This document shows, one piece after another, positions 12,218-23,900 of a stretch of 64,000 nucleotides of DNA; the first letter of the stretch is position 1, and each line of letters opens with the position of its first letter. The notes beneath the pieces were generated by a model, which was not told the DNA's origin, did no database searches, and saw nothing but the letters and a program-made list of their open reading frames with translations. This stretch comes from Eucommia ulmoides (taxonomy: Eukaryota > Streptophyta > Magnoliopsida > Garryales > Eucommiaceae), in the NCBI GenBank assembly GCA_016647705.1, contig CM028328.1, positions 36,246,501-36,310,500 on the forward strand, in the 5' to 3' direction. The position numbers and the translations under genes were made by a program.

Positions 12218-13780
12218 CAACCATAAACCAAACGCTTCTTGGGAGACAACCTAAGGAAAAGAATAAATTAGATCCGTCGCAACCGATTTGAGTCAGAGGC
12301 GAGATTTTCTCGCCTCCTAGGTACGTATTCTAAACCCTAGTCTTCATTATAATGCTATATCATGTCATTGGGATCGTTGACTAGGTTATTACGGGCATTT
12401 CCTATTTAAGTCGGGTGTGATGTATTAGTATAGTATTATGTGTTTAGTTGTAGTTTATGTTTTGTTTTACATGTGCATGTCTGTTTAGGATAGTTTTTGT
12501 GCATGTGATGAGTTTTGACTTCATCTGGGCCATTACCCGATGATGAGTCTGTCCCCTGGTTGTTTTGAGGTCGAGCGTAAAGCTCATTCATGTGCGTTCT
12601 GTGAGCTTGACGTTTTGTTTTAGTAAAAGTTATTATAGATCCTAAATGTATGAGCACGTAAGCTCAATGTAGAATTATCCAATCGATTTGGGAACGATTA
12701 TCCTTTAGCCCAGTTCATGACAATATGGAATTTAGAACCTGAATTGGGGAAAATTCAAGGCAAAATCCTAAGCGATGTGGTTTAGAAGATATGATTTAGG
12801 CATTTATTTTTGTCGCTTGAGCCTTTTTAAGATAACCTTGTTAAATCATTACCCCTCATTACCCTGTCGAAGCCTAAAATCCATTTCAATTCTGAACACT
12901 TAAACTAATACCCTGGCCGATTAAACTTTTTTCCAAGCCTACATCGCTAAACTGAAGGCATAATTTGAGTAAATCAAGTTAGCATTCATTATGCTACTTG
13001 ATGTGAGCGGTTGGGTTAGGGAAAACTTGTAATTGGTTCGGTATTCGAGTATTCACTTGTCGTTTTTATTCATGTTTCACACACCCCTTTAATTGTAACA
13101 CTTGAATAAGTTTGGGGGTATGTTTGAAAACAAAAAAAGAAAATCAAATGTAAATATGGTTTTTATTTCCACTTTTTTTTTTTTTTACAAGTGAGTACGT
13201 CGGTCTTAATAGATTGTTCAAGGTTGTTTCAATTAATCTGTGGGGTTTCGAGTGTGTGAAAGCCAAGCATATGCCTCGGGTATCGTCACGTTAATGACAA
13301 TTAACCTGTTTTGTATTTCCGATATACCCTTGGCCATTTTTTTTAAACCGAACCAAGCCCTAATGATCTTTTTGAACCGTCAAGCCTACATTAGTAGAGA
13401 ATAGATCTCGGGTCAGGCATATAGATTCCATATACCATAAAGGTTTTAGTCATGAACTATATTGAGGGATAATCCCATCTGATTAACGGATAGTTGTATA
13501 TTTGAGTTTAAACACACACACACACTAAGATAGGATCTATAATAGCGTTTACTATCATCGTGATATTGAAATTATAGAGCACCACATGGTGTGTTTTTCG
13601 GTTGAAGTCGATAGGATTGGGGGCCGATAAAGGATATTTTATTTGGCCAGTAGATGATACTCAAAACTTGCACATATTTGTTTTTAATGTTTTTCATTTT
13701 TAGTTTTTAGTTGTTATATTTTCTTTTATTGCATGGGTGTTTTGCTCGAGGACAAGCAAAATTCCAAGTTTGGGGGTATT
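12218..13780 (+). other. Conserved non-coding 3' region with repeated purine-tract motifs
   Basis: No coding potential is seen. The segment has a counterpart at about 58980-60691 in the other non-autonomous element: both carry 'catctgggcca..acccgatgatgag', a shared 'gttttgctc..ggac.agcaaaatt' stretch, and aagtttgggggt motifs. Here these motifs occur at 13108-13120 and at 13766-13780, the latter being the true polypurine tract next to the LTR. Confidence 0.7.
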
Positions 13781-15199
13781 TGATAGGTGTAAATTACCTA
13801 TCTATTTCCAAACTGGATATTGTTAGTTTTCGAGTACGTTTAGTACGTTTTAATACATTTTAATGTATTTTTATTCTTTTTGTATCAAATCAGTTGTGTG
13901 GGGTGAAACAGGATAAAAACGGATAAAAAACGATCATATCGGATCAAAGACGGTGGAAGAACGGTGGAAAAAGGGTAAAGAAGCCAAAATGCAGAACTGC
14001 ATTTCACAACCTAGGCAGTGAAAATGCTGATAAAGCCCTAAAGTCTCTGAAGTTTCACCGCCTAGGTGATCAGAATATAGAGACTTGGATTACTATTCTA
14101 TCGCCTAGGTGATCAAGCCACCGCCTAGGTGATCACTGAACCGACATACGCACCGCCTAGGCGGTAAATCCCACCTCCTAGGCCGTCACTCTACACATTG
14201 GATTAGATATTTATTTTAGATATTTTCTCCATAAATACCCTCCTCTCCTCCTCTTTTCTGTTTTGATCACCCTTTAAGGCCTTAGAATATATTTAGAGTG
14301 AGTTTGAGAGATTTTTGAGGGAGAGCTCACAACCCGAGGTGGAAGAAAAAGAAAGAAGTGACCGTTCTACGGTTTTAGCGCCAAATCTTCAAATATCGGC
14401 TAAGTTCTTTCATTTTTTTTCTTTGTTTTCTTCATTTTGGTAGTTGTTGGGCATGTTTAGTCCATTTCACATAGTATATATGGTTATGTCCATTGGCTAA
14501 ACATAGGTTGTTTAGGGATTAACGCTATATTTATAAATACGTTGCTTGGTTGAGTTTGTCTTTTAGTTAATGTGTGTTCATTATAATTTCGATTGTGTTT
14601 AGCATATTGTCATCATTATATGCTTAGATATATATATTGAGAATATGGGGTTTAACACTCGGGAGAGGTAACCCCGGATTTGGACTAAGTTAAACACAAC
14701 ACGACGATCCAATAACCCGGAAGGGAATTCGTGAGTGTGCAATCGATGACTTTGGGGCGAGACCCACGTGACCTAAGGTCGTTAAGATATTGAGGGGGAC
14801 TTATTCGTTAACACGAAGTCGCGTATTCTCCCATTTTACACTTGGAAGAGGTTGCGGGGGAGTTTACAAACTGAGATTGTCGGATACACGAATGTCGTTA
14901 ACGTAAACTAAAACGAAACCAAGCACGTATTCGTAAACGAAGTTAATCCCTAGATAATCTATTCCCTAAAAACTATCTCAATATAATATTAGTATAGTTA
15001 ATTAGTTAGTTTAATTAAATTAGTATTTAATTTTATTCTATTTATTTTCGCCTAGATAAAATTAGGTTATGATAATCGCGGTAATCGATAATAAGTCTCA
15101 CCGATCCCTGTGAACACGATACCCTTAATCTCCTGATCTATACTAAAACTTGACCCGTACGCTTGTGGTGGAAGTGGCGACGCTTAATTGTGGCCATCA
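13781..15199 (+). repeat. 3' LTR with six CCTAGG-centred palindromes
   Basis: The LTR is 1419 bp and matches the 5' LTR along its length. It carries six palindromic motifs (about 14008, 14057, 14101, 14119, 14151, 14171) against four in the 5' LTR, which explains most of the length difference. A TATA-like ccataaataccc lies at 14229. It ends ccatca at 15199, followed by ggtag. Confidence 0.9.
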
Positions 15200-17650
15200 G
15201 GTAGGAACCAAACATTTACACAATGATTCTTTTCACAGGCTCATAATTAACCTTTACAACTTCTTTTTCCCAAGCTTAGGAACAACCTTTTCTTTTTTTC
15301 TAGCTCAAGAATAACCTTATCTTTTTTCCAGGCTCAAGACTAGCCTAATTCTTTCACAGGCTAAGGATTAATCTAATTCTTTTATACTTAGGCTAAGAAT
15401 CAAATCTCACAAAATATTTCATGTATCATTTTACCCGGTAAGGATTGAACCGTTACAAATTCACTCAAAAATAATTATAGTCAGGAAGAATTACTCCCAT
15501 CTCTTTTCATAGGAAAGAGTAACCTAATCTTTTTATACTCTAGGCAAATATCAAATCTCAATCTCTTTACTGGAAGAGATTGAAATCAACTACCCCTGAT
15601 TAGATACTCCCAATAGTATCTAATTCGCACACAACTCACCAATTACAAAATTGATAAGTTTTTTCCCACTTGGAGCTTCTACCACCCCAAATTAATTTGA
15701 ACTCAATTAATATCCCGATACTAGTGATAGAATTAAGTGAGGAAACAAATATCTGATTATAAAAATAATACGGGTAGCACAAAATTGAGCATGTAATTAG
15801 ATTATTACACAATACATTTTAAAAGATTTTTATACTTTTAAAGTTCAAAAATAATTTCTCAAAAAGATCAATTCACTAAGCTAGTAGTAATAATAAAACC
15901 CTCAATTAAAGAATAAGTTTGGAACGATCTTACCTAGAAAACATAAAAATCTGATTATAATAGATATGGGCAGCACACAAATAAGTATGTAATCATATTT
16001 TCACCCAAAATCGTTTTAAAAATATTTGTATGCAATTTAAAGTTTAGAAAATGATTTCACAATATCTAAAAATTCAAGCAAGCAAAATAATATTTAATCA
16101 CAACAAAGAATTAAAGATTGACACAATCTCACCAGAATATCACTAAAAGAATGAAAACTGAATCGTGACAAAACTTAGATCAGTGACACCACAATTCACA
16201 ACTCTTTTTCTCAAGAAAAATCTCACGATTAATTGCTCAATATAATCTCAGAAGGATAACTCTCAGAAAGCTCACGAACTCAAGATTCTTGATAGAATGA
16301 TATCTCTTAGAAAGCTCATAAACACTTGGTTCTTAATTGATTGGAATCCCAATATTCAAAATCCATAGGTCTATTTAGAAGGAATTTAAACAAGCCCTCC
16401 AAAGGTTAGTTCCCACATATCATGACAATTAATTACACTTATAGACCCATATATTATTATGACTCAATCCTGGTAGAAAGAATCAAACATACCATTTTGG
16501 GAAATAATCAAATTATATAAACCATATCTATAGAGATAACAAAATATCAATGTCATATCTTAAATACTATCACATCCTTAAGATAACTCTCATATTTTAA
16601 CCATAAAACGACTAGTAACGACTATTTTTTTTAATCAAAATCCTCTATTCCTGAAACATTCCATTGGTTGACCGACCAAAACCCATAGGTCGACCGATCG
16701 ATTTAGGTTGTAGCCCAAGCCAAATATTTAAGCCCATAGGTCGATCGTTGCTCCTTGATCTATCGACCTAACGATTCAGAGAGTTTCCCAGGTCAAAATC
16801 CAGCTATGGTAAGTTGACTGGTACACCTTGGTCTATCGACCTAACGATTCAGAGAGTTCACCCTTTGGTCATAGGTCGACCGATCAGTCGACCGAACGAT
16901 TCATAGACTTCATCGTTTCTCAACTCCTTCTCATTAGTTGACCGAACCATGTTGGTCAGTTGACCGATCCTGCTAACACTCTTTTTCCTTAATTCATTTT
17001 TAACTTAAATCTTTGACGATTTTGCCTTTTTAACTGATTTCTTTTCTCGGTTAACTAAATTAGCTCCTTAAATCAACTTTAATTTATAATCTTTCTTAAA
17101 TCAATATTTCTTCTTCAATTTCACATAGGAACAAATATGTTTAACTAATTAGGATCCTATAAAAAACACACATAATTATAAACTCATTTTTGTGTCATGT
17201 GTGATCTTAATCGGTATGCATTAAGAGTAAAAATTAACCTGAGTTGTTTTCCCCTAGATTCTTCAAAATCTTCGATCTCTTAATGCTCTTCTCTTTACCA
17301 GTCTCTTGCATCCAAAATCATCTTCAACAATTTCTTTATGATTAAATCGTTAATGGAACTTTATTATTGAAATACTCAATAAACTCATTAATTCCACAAA
17401 AAATATCAACAATTAATTGTCCAACAAAATCTTAGGATCAACAAATGTGTTTGTCTTAAAACCCTCCCAAGCTTCTTGAATCTTCATCTTGGCCTGTGTC
17501 TTCAATCTTGATTATAATATCTTTAGTGTCTTTAATCTTTTTAATCATTCGAGCTTTAATCATTTATTCTTTATTATTTGATTCATCATATTTAGCATTC
17601 ATCATTCTCCATGGTGTTTCCAATTTAATATTTCTAGTTCTAACATAACA
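15200..17650 (-). repeat. Continuation of the Copia LTR with GGTCGACC motifs
   Basis: Once the Gypsy insertion is set aside, this sequence follows on from 9773. No gene is visible. Between 16660 and 16980 there is a cluster of palindromic motifs (ggtcgacc, tcgaccgatc, ggtcgaccgatcagtcgacc) and a repeated phrase ctatcgacctaacgattcag (about 16760 and 16833). The far boundary is not resolved; 17650 is where LTR-like character fades. The combined LTR would be about 2.7 kb. Confidence 0.45.
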
Positions 17651-18574
17651 CACACGTCAAATACAAAAACCCAAATATTTTATCATTAGAATCCCAATAT
17701 CATGGGTTCACACCCTTGGGTTTAATAATGGGTTGGAAGATATGCACTTGAAAGGTAGAGGTTTCAAAGAATGCTTGATAATCGGGAGAGGAAACAAGTA
17801 ATGAGACTGAGCAACCAAGTAAGCACAACTATATTTGCACAGGGCATAAGACCAAGTGCATGAAGGAAGAACGCAAAAGTCATTGCTTGTTTAAAAGGTG
17901 AAAATGAATGCTTTGGTCTTGGGTTCTTTTCAATCTTACTTTATATGGTTGAATAAAGTTGTTACAGAAGAACCTGCAGTTAGGTTCCGAAAAAAATAGT
18001 TGTCTTCGATAAATAGTCCTTACGTCGACATTGGTAGTTACGCAAGTAAGGTTGACAAATACAAAGACTAAATATGCGACAACACTGTTTGAAGCCCAAA
18101 GTTTAGTCACCGTAACTTCCTCAAAGGAAAAAAAAAATGAACCCTAAGTAGTTTTAGTAGTTCTATTAAAGATGGAAGATATACCAATTCCACCCTTGAC
18201 CGGCCACCAAGACGTAGACTTTCCATAAAAGCCCAAAAGGTTGAAACTTATCCATATTTATATCTTGTTGCTGGCTAATGTTTCACTAGAACTAAGTATC
18301 TTGATTTCTTAGTTCCTCTTCTACCTCACAACCTACCGCCTTTAGTGTTCCACTTAGAGATAATTTCTATGTGTTCAACATTTTTGGCATCGGAGCTCTA
18401 ATCAACCACTTCATCCACACTGGGAAGTAGAATAAAATCTTTTCAATGGGTTTTCTCTTCTTCAACCACAGTTGTTTCATGCCCAACATGCTTTAAATTT
18501 TAGCCAATGAATGCTTGAGGGCTAGAGATACAAGAAATATCATCCCCAAGCACTTCTTTGCGCAGGTCTAGTAC

Positions 18575-18700
18575 CACGGCATTCATCAGCAAGCAACAGA
18601 ATGTCATGCACTAATGTGCTATCATCGTGCAAGCAACAAAATATTGTGCGCCAGTAGTGCAAGTAATAGAATATTGTGCACTAGTACAACATGAGTGTGT
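18575..18700. repeat. Imperfect tandem repeat of about 30-40 bp, three copies
   Basis: Three versions of 'gtgcaagcaacaaaatattgtgc..cagta' follow one another. The copies are imperfect and no coding role is evident. Confidence 0.6.
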
Positions 18701-19131
18701 CAGCGACCGAAGGTTACTTAAGAGTTACTATTGTTTATTGTTAAATAGAGAATCAAACAACCAAAGGTTGTGCTGTAGGAATGACTGAGGAGGAAGCCAG
18801 GAACCAGAGGTTACACAGTAAGGGTCCTAGGGGTATGTCAATGCAACCTTGCTCCCTGGCTAATGCACCACCAAATGGTATTGCTTTACTACCACAAAAC
18901 CTAAATAGGAGAAGTTACAGAGGAGAGGTAAATACCACGAAGCAAAGCGAGGGAGCAAAGCCTTCCATTTAGTGGCTTCTCTGTCGCATTAACGTTTTAG
19001 TTGTGCTTCCTTACCCTACTCTTTATCTAATTTTCGCGTAAGCTTCCCCGGTCTGGTGGATGAATTGATTTGTTTCCTACACGTATTGAATAAAACTCGT
19101 TGAGTTAAATCTTCTTCATGTAATATGCTTG

Positions 19132-19517
19132 ATTTAAAAATAGAAATAAATATTTTTCTTTAAAAAAATAGAAACATCTATAATAACTCATCTAAAATAG
19201 GAACACCTATTTTTTTATAAATAAAATTAATTATAAAAATTAATCTAAAGTAGAAGCCAGTATAAAAATTGAATAAATAAAAATTAAAGATAAAAAATAA
19301 ACAAAATTAAAAATATATGAAATTTTTATTTAAAAGTAGAAGCAAGTATTAAAAATTTGCTTCTATTTTTTGAAGAAAAAATTATTTGCATATATTTTAT
19401 TTTTTTTGTATTTTTAATCTTTTATTCTTTATTTATTTAATTTCCATACTTGCTTCTATGTTAGATTATTTTATATAATTGCTTCTATTTTTTAAATATT
19501 TATTCCTATTTATAAAT
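19132..19517. mobile_element. Foldback / MITE-like element, 386 bp
   Basis: The two halves are inverted copies. aatctaa.tagaagc.agtat at about 19240 pairs with its complement ending near 19467, and the outer ends atttaaaaatag...aataaatattt pair with the complement at 19496-19517. A short central stem (agaagcaagta...) lies near 19345. It is non-coding and very AT-rich. I could not resolve a target duplication, so the superfamily is open. Confidence 0.7.
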
Positions 19518-19857
19518 TGTTTTATTTTTATCTTTTATTCTTTTTTTTTTCTTTTTTTTTCCATTTACAAAAACATTGAGAAATGGAGGGCAATAGAAAT
19601 AAAATCAGAAAAAAATAGCGAGGGAGTTTTTCTTTCTAGTAAAAGGGTGAGGGGGAGTAAAGTGGGACAAAAAACAGATGAAAAAGAAAAGAGCAAAAGG
19701 GTGGAGAAAAGAGAGTTGAACTTAGACGGGGGAGATTGAGAAATATATGTAGTGAGAGATGAGAGAGACGTGGAAGAGAGGGTTGGCCCATGAAAAAAGC
19801 GTATGGTAATAAGAAAAAAAAATAAAAAATGATACCTTACTCTTCACTTGTCGCTTT

Positions 19858-20400
19858 TCTTATTTTAAGGTGCTTCTAAATGTACATTCCTTTTGTTAAC
19901 ACTAAATTCCTAAAAAAATTATTTAAGTCAATTACTAGTATACCTTTTAAATTACTAAAACATAAATTCTTTAACCTTTTTATTTTTGTCACTTTCATCC
20001 CCCATTCTTCTTCCTTCCACTACTTATTCTCAGGCGAGATGACAACTGGATGTCGGCGGCGGCAACTTTTTTTCCTCTCTCAGTAATACTCCCTAGCTCC
20101 CACCTTTTCTAGCCCCTCCCCTTCCTCCCCTCCTCTTCTGAAGAATAGGAGGAGGGAAGGAAGGGGAAGAGCTGGTCGTGACATGGGTTGAAGGGAATCG
20201 GCGGGTGTGGAGTTGAACAGAGGAGGGATTAGCGGTGGGGGTTAGTATAAGTTTCCTGAAAACAAATGATAAAAGAAAATAATAAAGATATTTTAAAAAG
20301 GGTAAAATGATAATTTCAAAATTATTTGGATTTTTTTTTTAATGAGTGTTTATTTAGGAAAAAATGTGTACTTATAGAATAATTTTTTGTTTTAATGTAT
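19858..20400. mobile_element. Second foldback / MITE-like element near the gene
   Basis: The outer arms (about 19865-19970 and 20270-20395) are imperfect inverted copies: taaatgtacattcct near the left end pairs with aggaaaaaatgtgtactta on the right. The centre (about 20110-20170) is a GC-rich hairpin in which ccccttcctcccctcctctt pairs with aggaggagggaaggaagggg. It is non-coding. Boundaries are approximate. Confidence 0.55.
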
Positions 20401-20719
20401 TGACATTAAGAGTTGAAATGATGATTCCATCTGTTTTTTATTTATTTTTTGATTGTACTAAATTGAAATATTCCATTTCAAAAATTTCAGTAACCATATA
20501 TTTTTCCCTAATGAGATTAGTTGTTCCCACTATTGAACTTTCAGCATGATTTGACAAAACACCTGATTTATGTCCTAACTGTGGAATGAACCCACCCATT
20601 TTGCAATTTACCAGTAAGTGCAACATGAACCCATCTAAATAAGAATTGCAATTTAGCAGCAAGTACAAACAACGGGAGAGGGGGTGCATCCGAGAAGGTT
20701 GTCGGTCGGAGTCGGGGAA

Positions 20720-20952
20720 ATGGCCGCAGCAAGTTCTTGTTCGGGGTTATATTCTGCATATTCGTCTTCCTTGCTTCTTAGAAGAAGTTCTCTGTCAAGA
20801 ACAAGCATTGGCACTTCGCGATCGATTCGATTTACATTTCCTTGCTGTTGCTGCTTGTCCAATTCCCATCAAGTTTCTATCTCTACTACTTCCAGTAACA
20901 CACTATCAAATATTCTCAACTCTGGTGTCATTGCTTGCCTTCGGGCGCCAAG
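20720..20952 (+). CDS. Aldolase exon 1 (transit peptide and first strand)
   Basis: It starts at the first in-frame ATG (gaaATGGcc, with a purine three bases before and G after). It encodes residues 1-77 plus two bases of codon 78: a Ser/Arg-rich leader, a short Cys run (residues 43-46) and NTLSNILNSGVIACLRAP. The donor is ccaag|gtaacc, phase 2. An in-frame GTG lies 36 nt upstream but ATG is preferred. Confidence 0.9.
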
Positions 20953-23900
20953 GTAACCACCCCTTTCAAACCCCCTCTCTCTCTATACATATGTACACTG
21001 CTTTTGTTGACACATGCAGAGAGATTAAATGGCTTAACATATACAATGCTTGAATTAAGTCTCTCTCTCTTTATATATATATAATTACCACTATAATCTG
21101 AAATGGATGAAGTACAGGTAGTGCAATTTAGGAGTAATTTCCCAAAATTGTCTTCTTCTTCTACTTCTCTTTCTTTCTCATTCAATCTCGCCGTGCAATT
21201 GCATATGTTATCTTCTTATTATCTTATTTATTTTGAAGCCTCAAACTTATCATATTTTATTTTATTTTTTCTCTTTAGTGCAGAGCAGGCAATGGGAGCA
21301 GCACGTGCTGCACTCAGTGGAGGCATCTCAGTAGTATGTTCTTCTCTTTGTGAAATTTGTGATGGTTCAAAATCTTTTAATCCAAATGAACAATGGCGTT
21401 AATGCATTGTTTCGCTGGTTCAAAATTTTTGGCCCTTGTTGGAATCTTTTGAATGATAGAATTTCTTGGCCTTCTCCCTGAAATAAAGGACACAAGTATG
21501 AATAGACACACCTGTAGACTTTTGGTTATAGGTGATTTCATAACTTCTCTATGATCAAGAAAGATGGGGGATTGAATATTAAAACATTGTGGATATCATT
21601 CCTCTGCAACGTAAAGAGTTCTTTTATTTTTGGTCCTTACACAAATAGGAAGATGTAGGATGGTGAGCCTTTCCCTCACACTTATAATTTGACCACTATT
21701 CCCTTCCACTTTTGATGTGGGATATATCCAACAATGTCTCCCTAACACATCGGGCCTTTGGTTGGCTAGCCCTCAACCAGTCTCTCCTTTTGTGGTTATT
21801 GGGTCAGAGTTGTTGTAACCTGAACTCTGATGCCAGTGTTGGGTAGTCTCGGGTCTCTCTCAACCTCAAAAATTACTTCATGAGATGAGCCTTTCCCTCA
21901 TACTTATAACTTGACCACCAGCCCTTTCCACATCGGATGTGGATAAACCTAGTAGAAGATTACATGCATATTGTAATTTGAATGAATTCAAAAATAACAT
22001 CAATAATTAAGCACAGAAAAATCACTATAAGTGAGTACAAATTAAATCTGGGCTACGAACAGTGGAGAGACCTCAAAAAGGGGTGAGGTCAAGATTCTGT
22101 AAGTACTTGAATTTTTATAATGATGATATAGCTTTGTTTGATACATGCTATTTTTCATGATTTGCAGATGGAAATTGTTATGTCGACCCCAGGTCTGTTT
22201 GAGGTTGTTACAGATGCAAATCTCTAGATTTGTTCCTATCCCTAGTTGCTTTGGCCTGTCAACCCAAGAACTAATCTGCTTTTCTCCACTCCACACAGAT
22301 TTTACAACAGTTGGTGCAGGATTATCCTACAAGAACAATTGGAGTAAATGTTTTCCCGACCCTCTTGAAATGCTTTTGTTTGTTTTTTAATGTTGATGTT
22401 ATAAATTATAATGGATCTAAGACTTGGCCGTTACATAGCGTAACAGCTGATTCATACTAGGTTATCGGCCTCCAATACGGATACGGGCCGATAAACCGGT
22501 TGCAAGCTGATTCACAAGCAAATCGGTCTGTATTAGGGCCAAATGGCCGTTACGACACTTTAACGATTGATTAGGCTGCTAGACCTGGTAAATGATTATG
22601 CCAATGCCGACTATAAAGAGCGTTCACGCAATTCGTACTGGTATTGACTATTTGTGTAATGTTGTAATATGATTATATGATGTACAATTTACTCTTTTAT
22701 AACATTTTTCTAACATATTTTCCATTAAATGTTGTGCATCCTCTTATTCTTAACATTGTTTACAAAATATTCTAATTTTTATTTTCATCTTTTTTATATT
22801 TTTAATGTGTTGTACATATAATTAAATGTCATAATATCTATTGGGATGTGTTTATTAATGGTTAAATAAGTAGAACCATTACAATTTTGAGTTTTTGAAG
22901 ATTTTCTGGTGATTTTAAAAAATTCACGACTGCTAGCACCTATTCTCATTACGGATAGGCTGATACTCTTGATACCATTATACCGCAACCGTTACTATTG
23001 CCTTACCCGATACGGCGATTCAAAACCTGGGTTATAACTACTGTTTGTAAAAAATGAGTTAGGGTATCCCACACAAATTTGTCATTTCAAGACATTGATA
23101 GCGGCCTATGTTCCATACTGTATATATTGACAACTTATTTTCGATGACAAAATACTATTCTATTTGTATTTTAGATTTTTTGTTTTGGATATTTCACTTG
23201 TTCTAAATTATTTTTGAAATATAAAGATTAGATCAAGAGCATCGTTAGGTCACTCAATATCCAATATGAGTATCAAACGCATATCCTATATCCTTGTCCT
23301 AGCGTAAAAGGGCTGGAGATGGGTGCTTCTTGAATTTTAAGTTTTCCTTTCTGTGACCTAGGTAGTCGGTCTCTGTGCTTGTGTCCACTATCGAATGCAA
23401 ATTTGTGCATCTTCTCAAATGTTGGTATCTAGACAACTTTGTCAGGCAATTCATTTCTTGTTTCATTTCCAAGTTATAATTCAAAATTCGCCTCATGCAG
23501 TGCATCTTCATGTGTCACACTGCAGACGAAGTAACTAAGTCCCATTTGGTTACTATTTTCGTTCCCTAATTTCTGTTCCTGCTCTCAAAATTTTGGGATT
23601 GATGTACAAAAACGCGTTTGGCAAACACGTTTCTGTTCCCAAAATTTTGGGAGTATTTCCTGAATTCCTTAAGAATCTGTGAAATAAAAAAAATTGTGGA
23701 TTCCTATTCCCTCTCACAAACCCACTACCGCCCCACCGACCTCCACCCCCATGCCTGACCACCATACATTTAAAGAAAAAAAAAAGAACAAATGTTGCAA
23801 CCAAATGTGTTTCTTGTTTCTGTTCTCATAAATTAAAAGAAACAATTTCAGGACAGTCGTTGTTACCAAACATGTTTTTATTCCCGGAATACTATAGAAC

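Larger units (their letters stand above)
9774..15199 (+). mobile_element. Non-autonomous Athila-like LTR element inserted in a Copia LTR
   Basis: It has two LTRs (9774-11157 and 13781-15199), both starting tgatagg and ending ccatca. A tRNA-Asp-type primer site (tggcgccgttgcc) follows the first LTR and a purine-rich tract (aagtttgggggtatt) precedes the second. The target duplication is agtag/ggtag (4 of 5 match). The 2.6-kb interior has no pol and only one modest ORF. By eye the first 200 bp of the two LTRs differ by roughly 8-9%, mostly transitions, so it is an old insertion, probably some millions of years. It belongs with the large non-autonomous (LARD-like) derivatives. Confidence 0.9.
17651..20719. 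other. Upstream intergenic region of the aldolase gene
   Basis: No convincing gene is seen. Short ORFs of 60-86 codons occur (17880-18110 minus, 18781-18972 plus, 19479-19739 plus) without recognisable motifs. Contents are a small tandem repeat (18575-18700) and two foldback elements (19132-19517 and about 19858-20400), then about 320 bp of proximal upstream sequence. Confidence 0.5.

Noticed and set aside
17880-18110. 76-codon minus-strand ORF upstream of the gene
   Set aside because: No motif, no neighbours, and a length expected by chance in AT-rich DNA.
20684-20719. Upstream GTG start for the aldolase (MHPRRLSVG...)
   Set aside because: Plants rarely start at GTG; the in-frame ATG at 20720 has a good context and gives a normal transit peptide.
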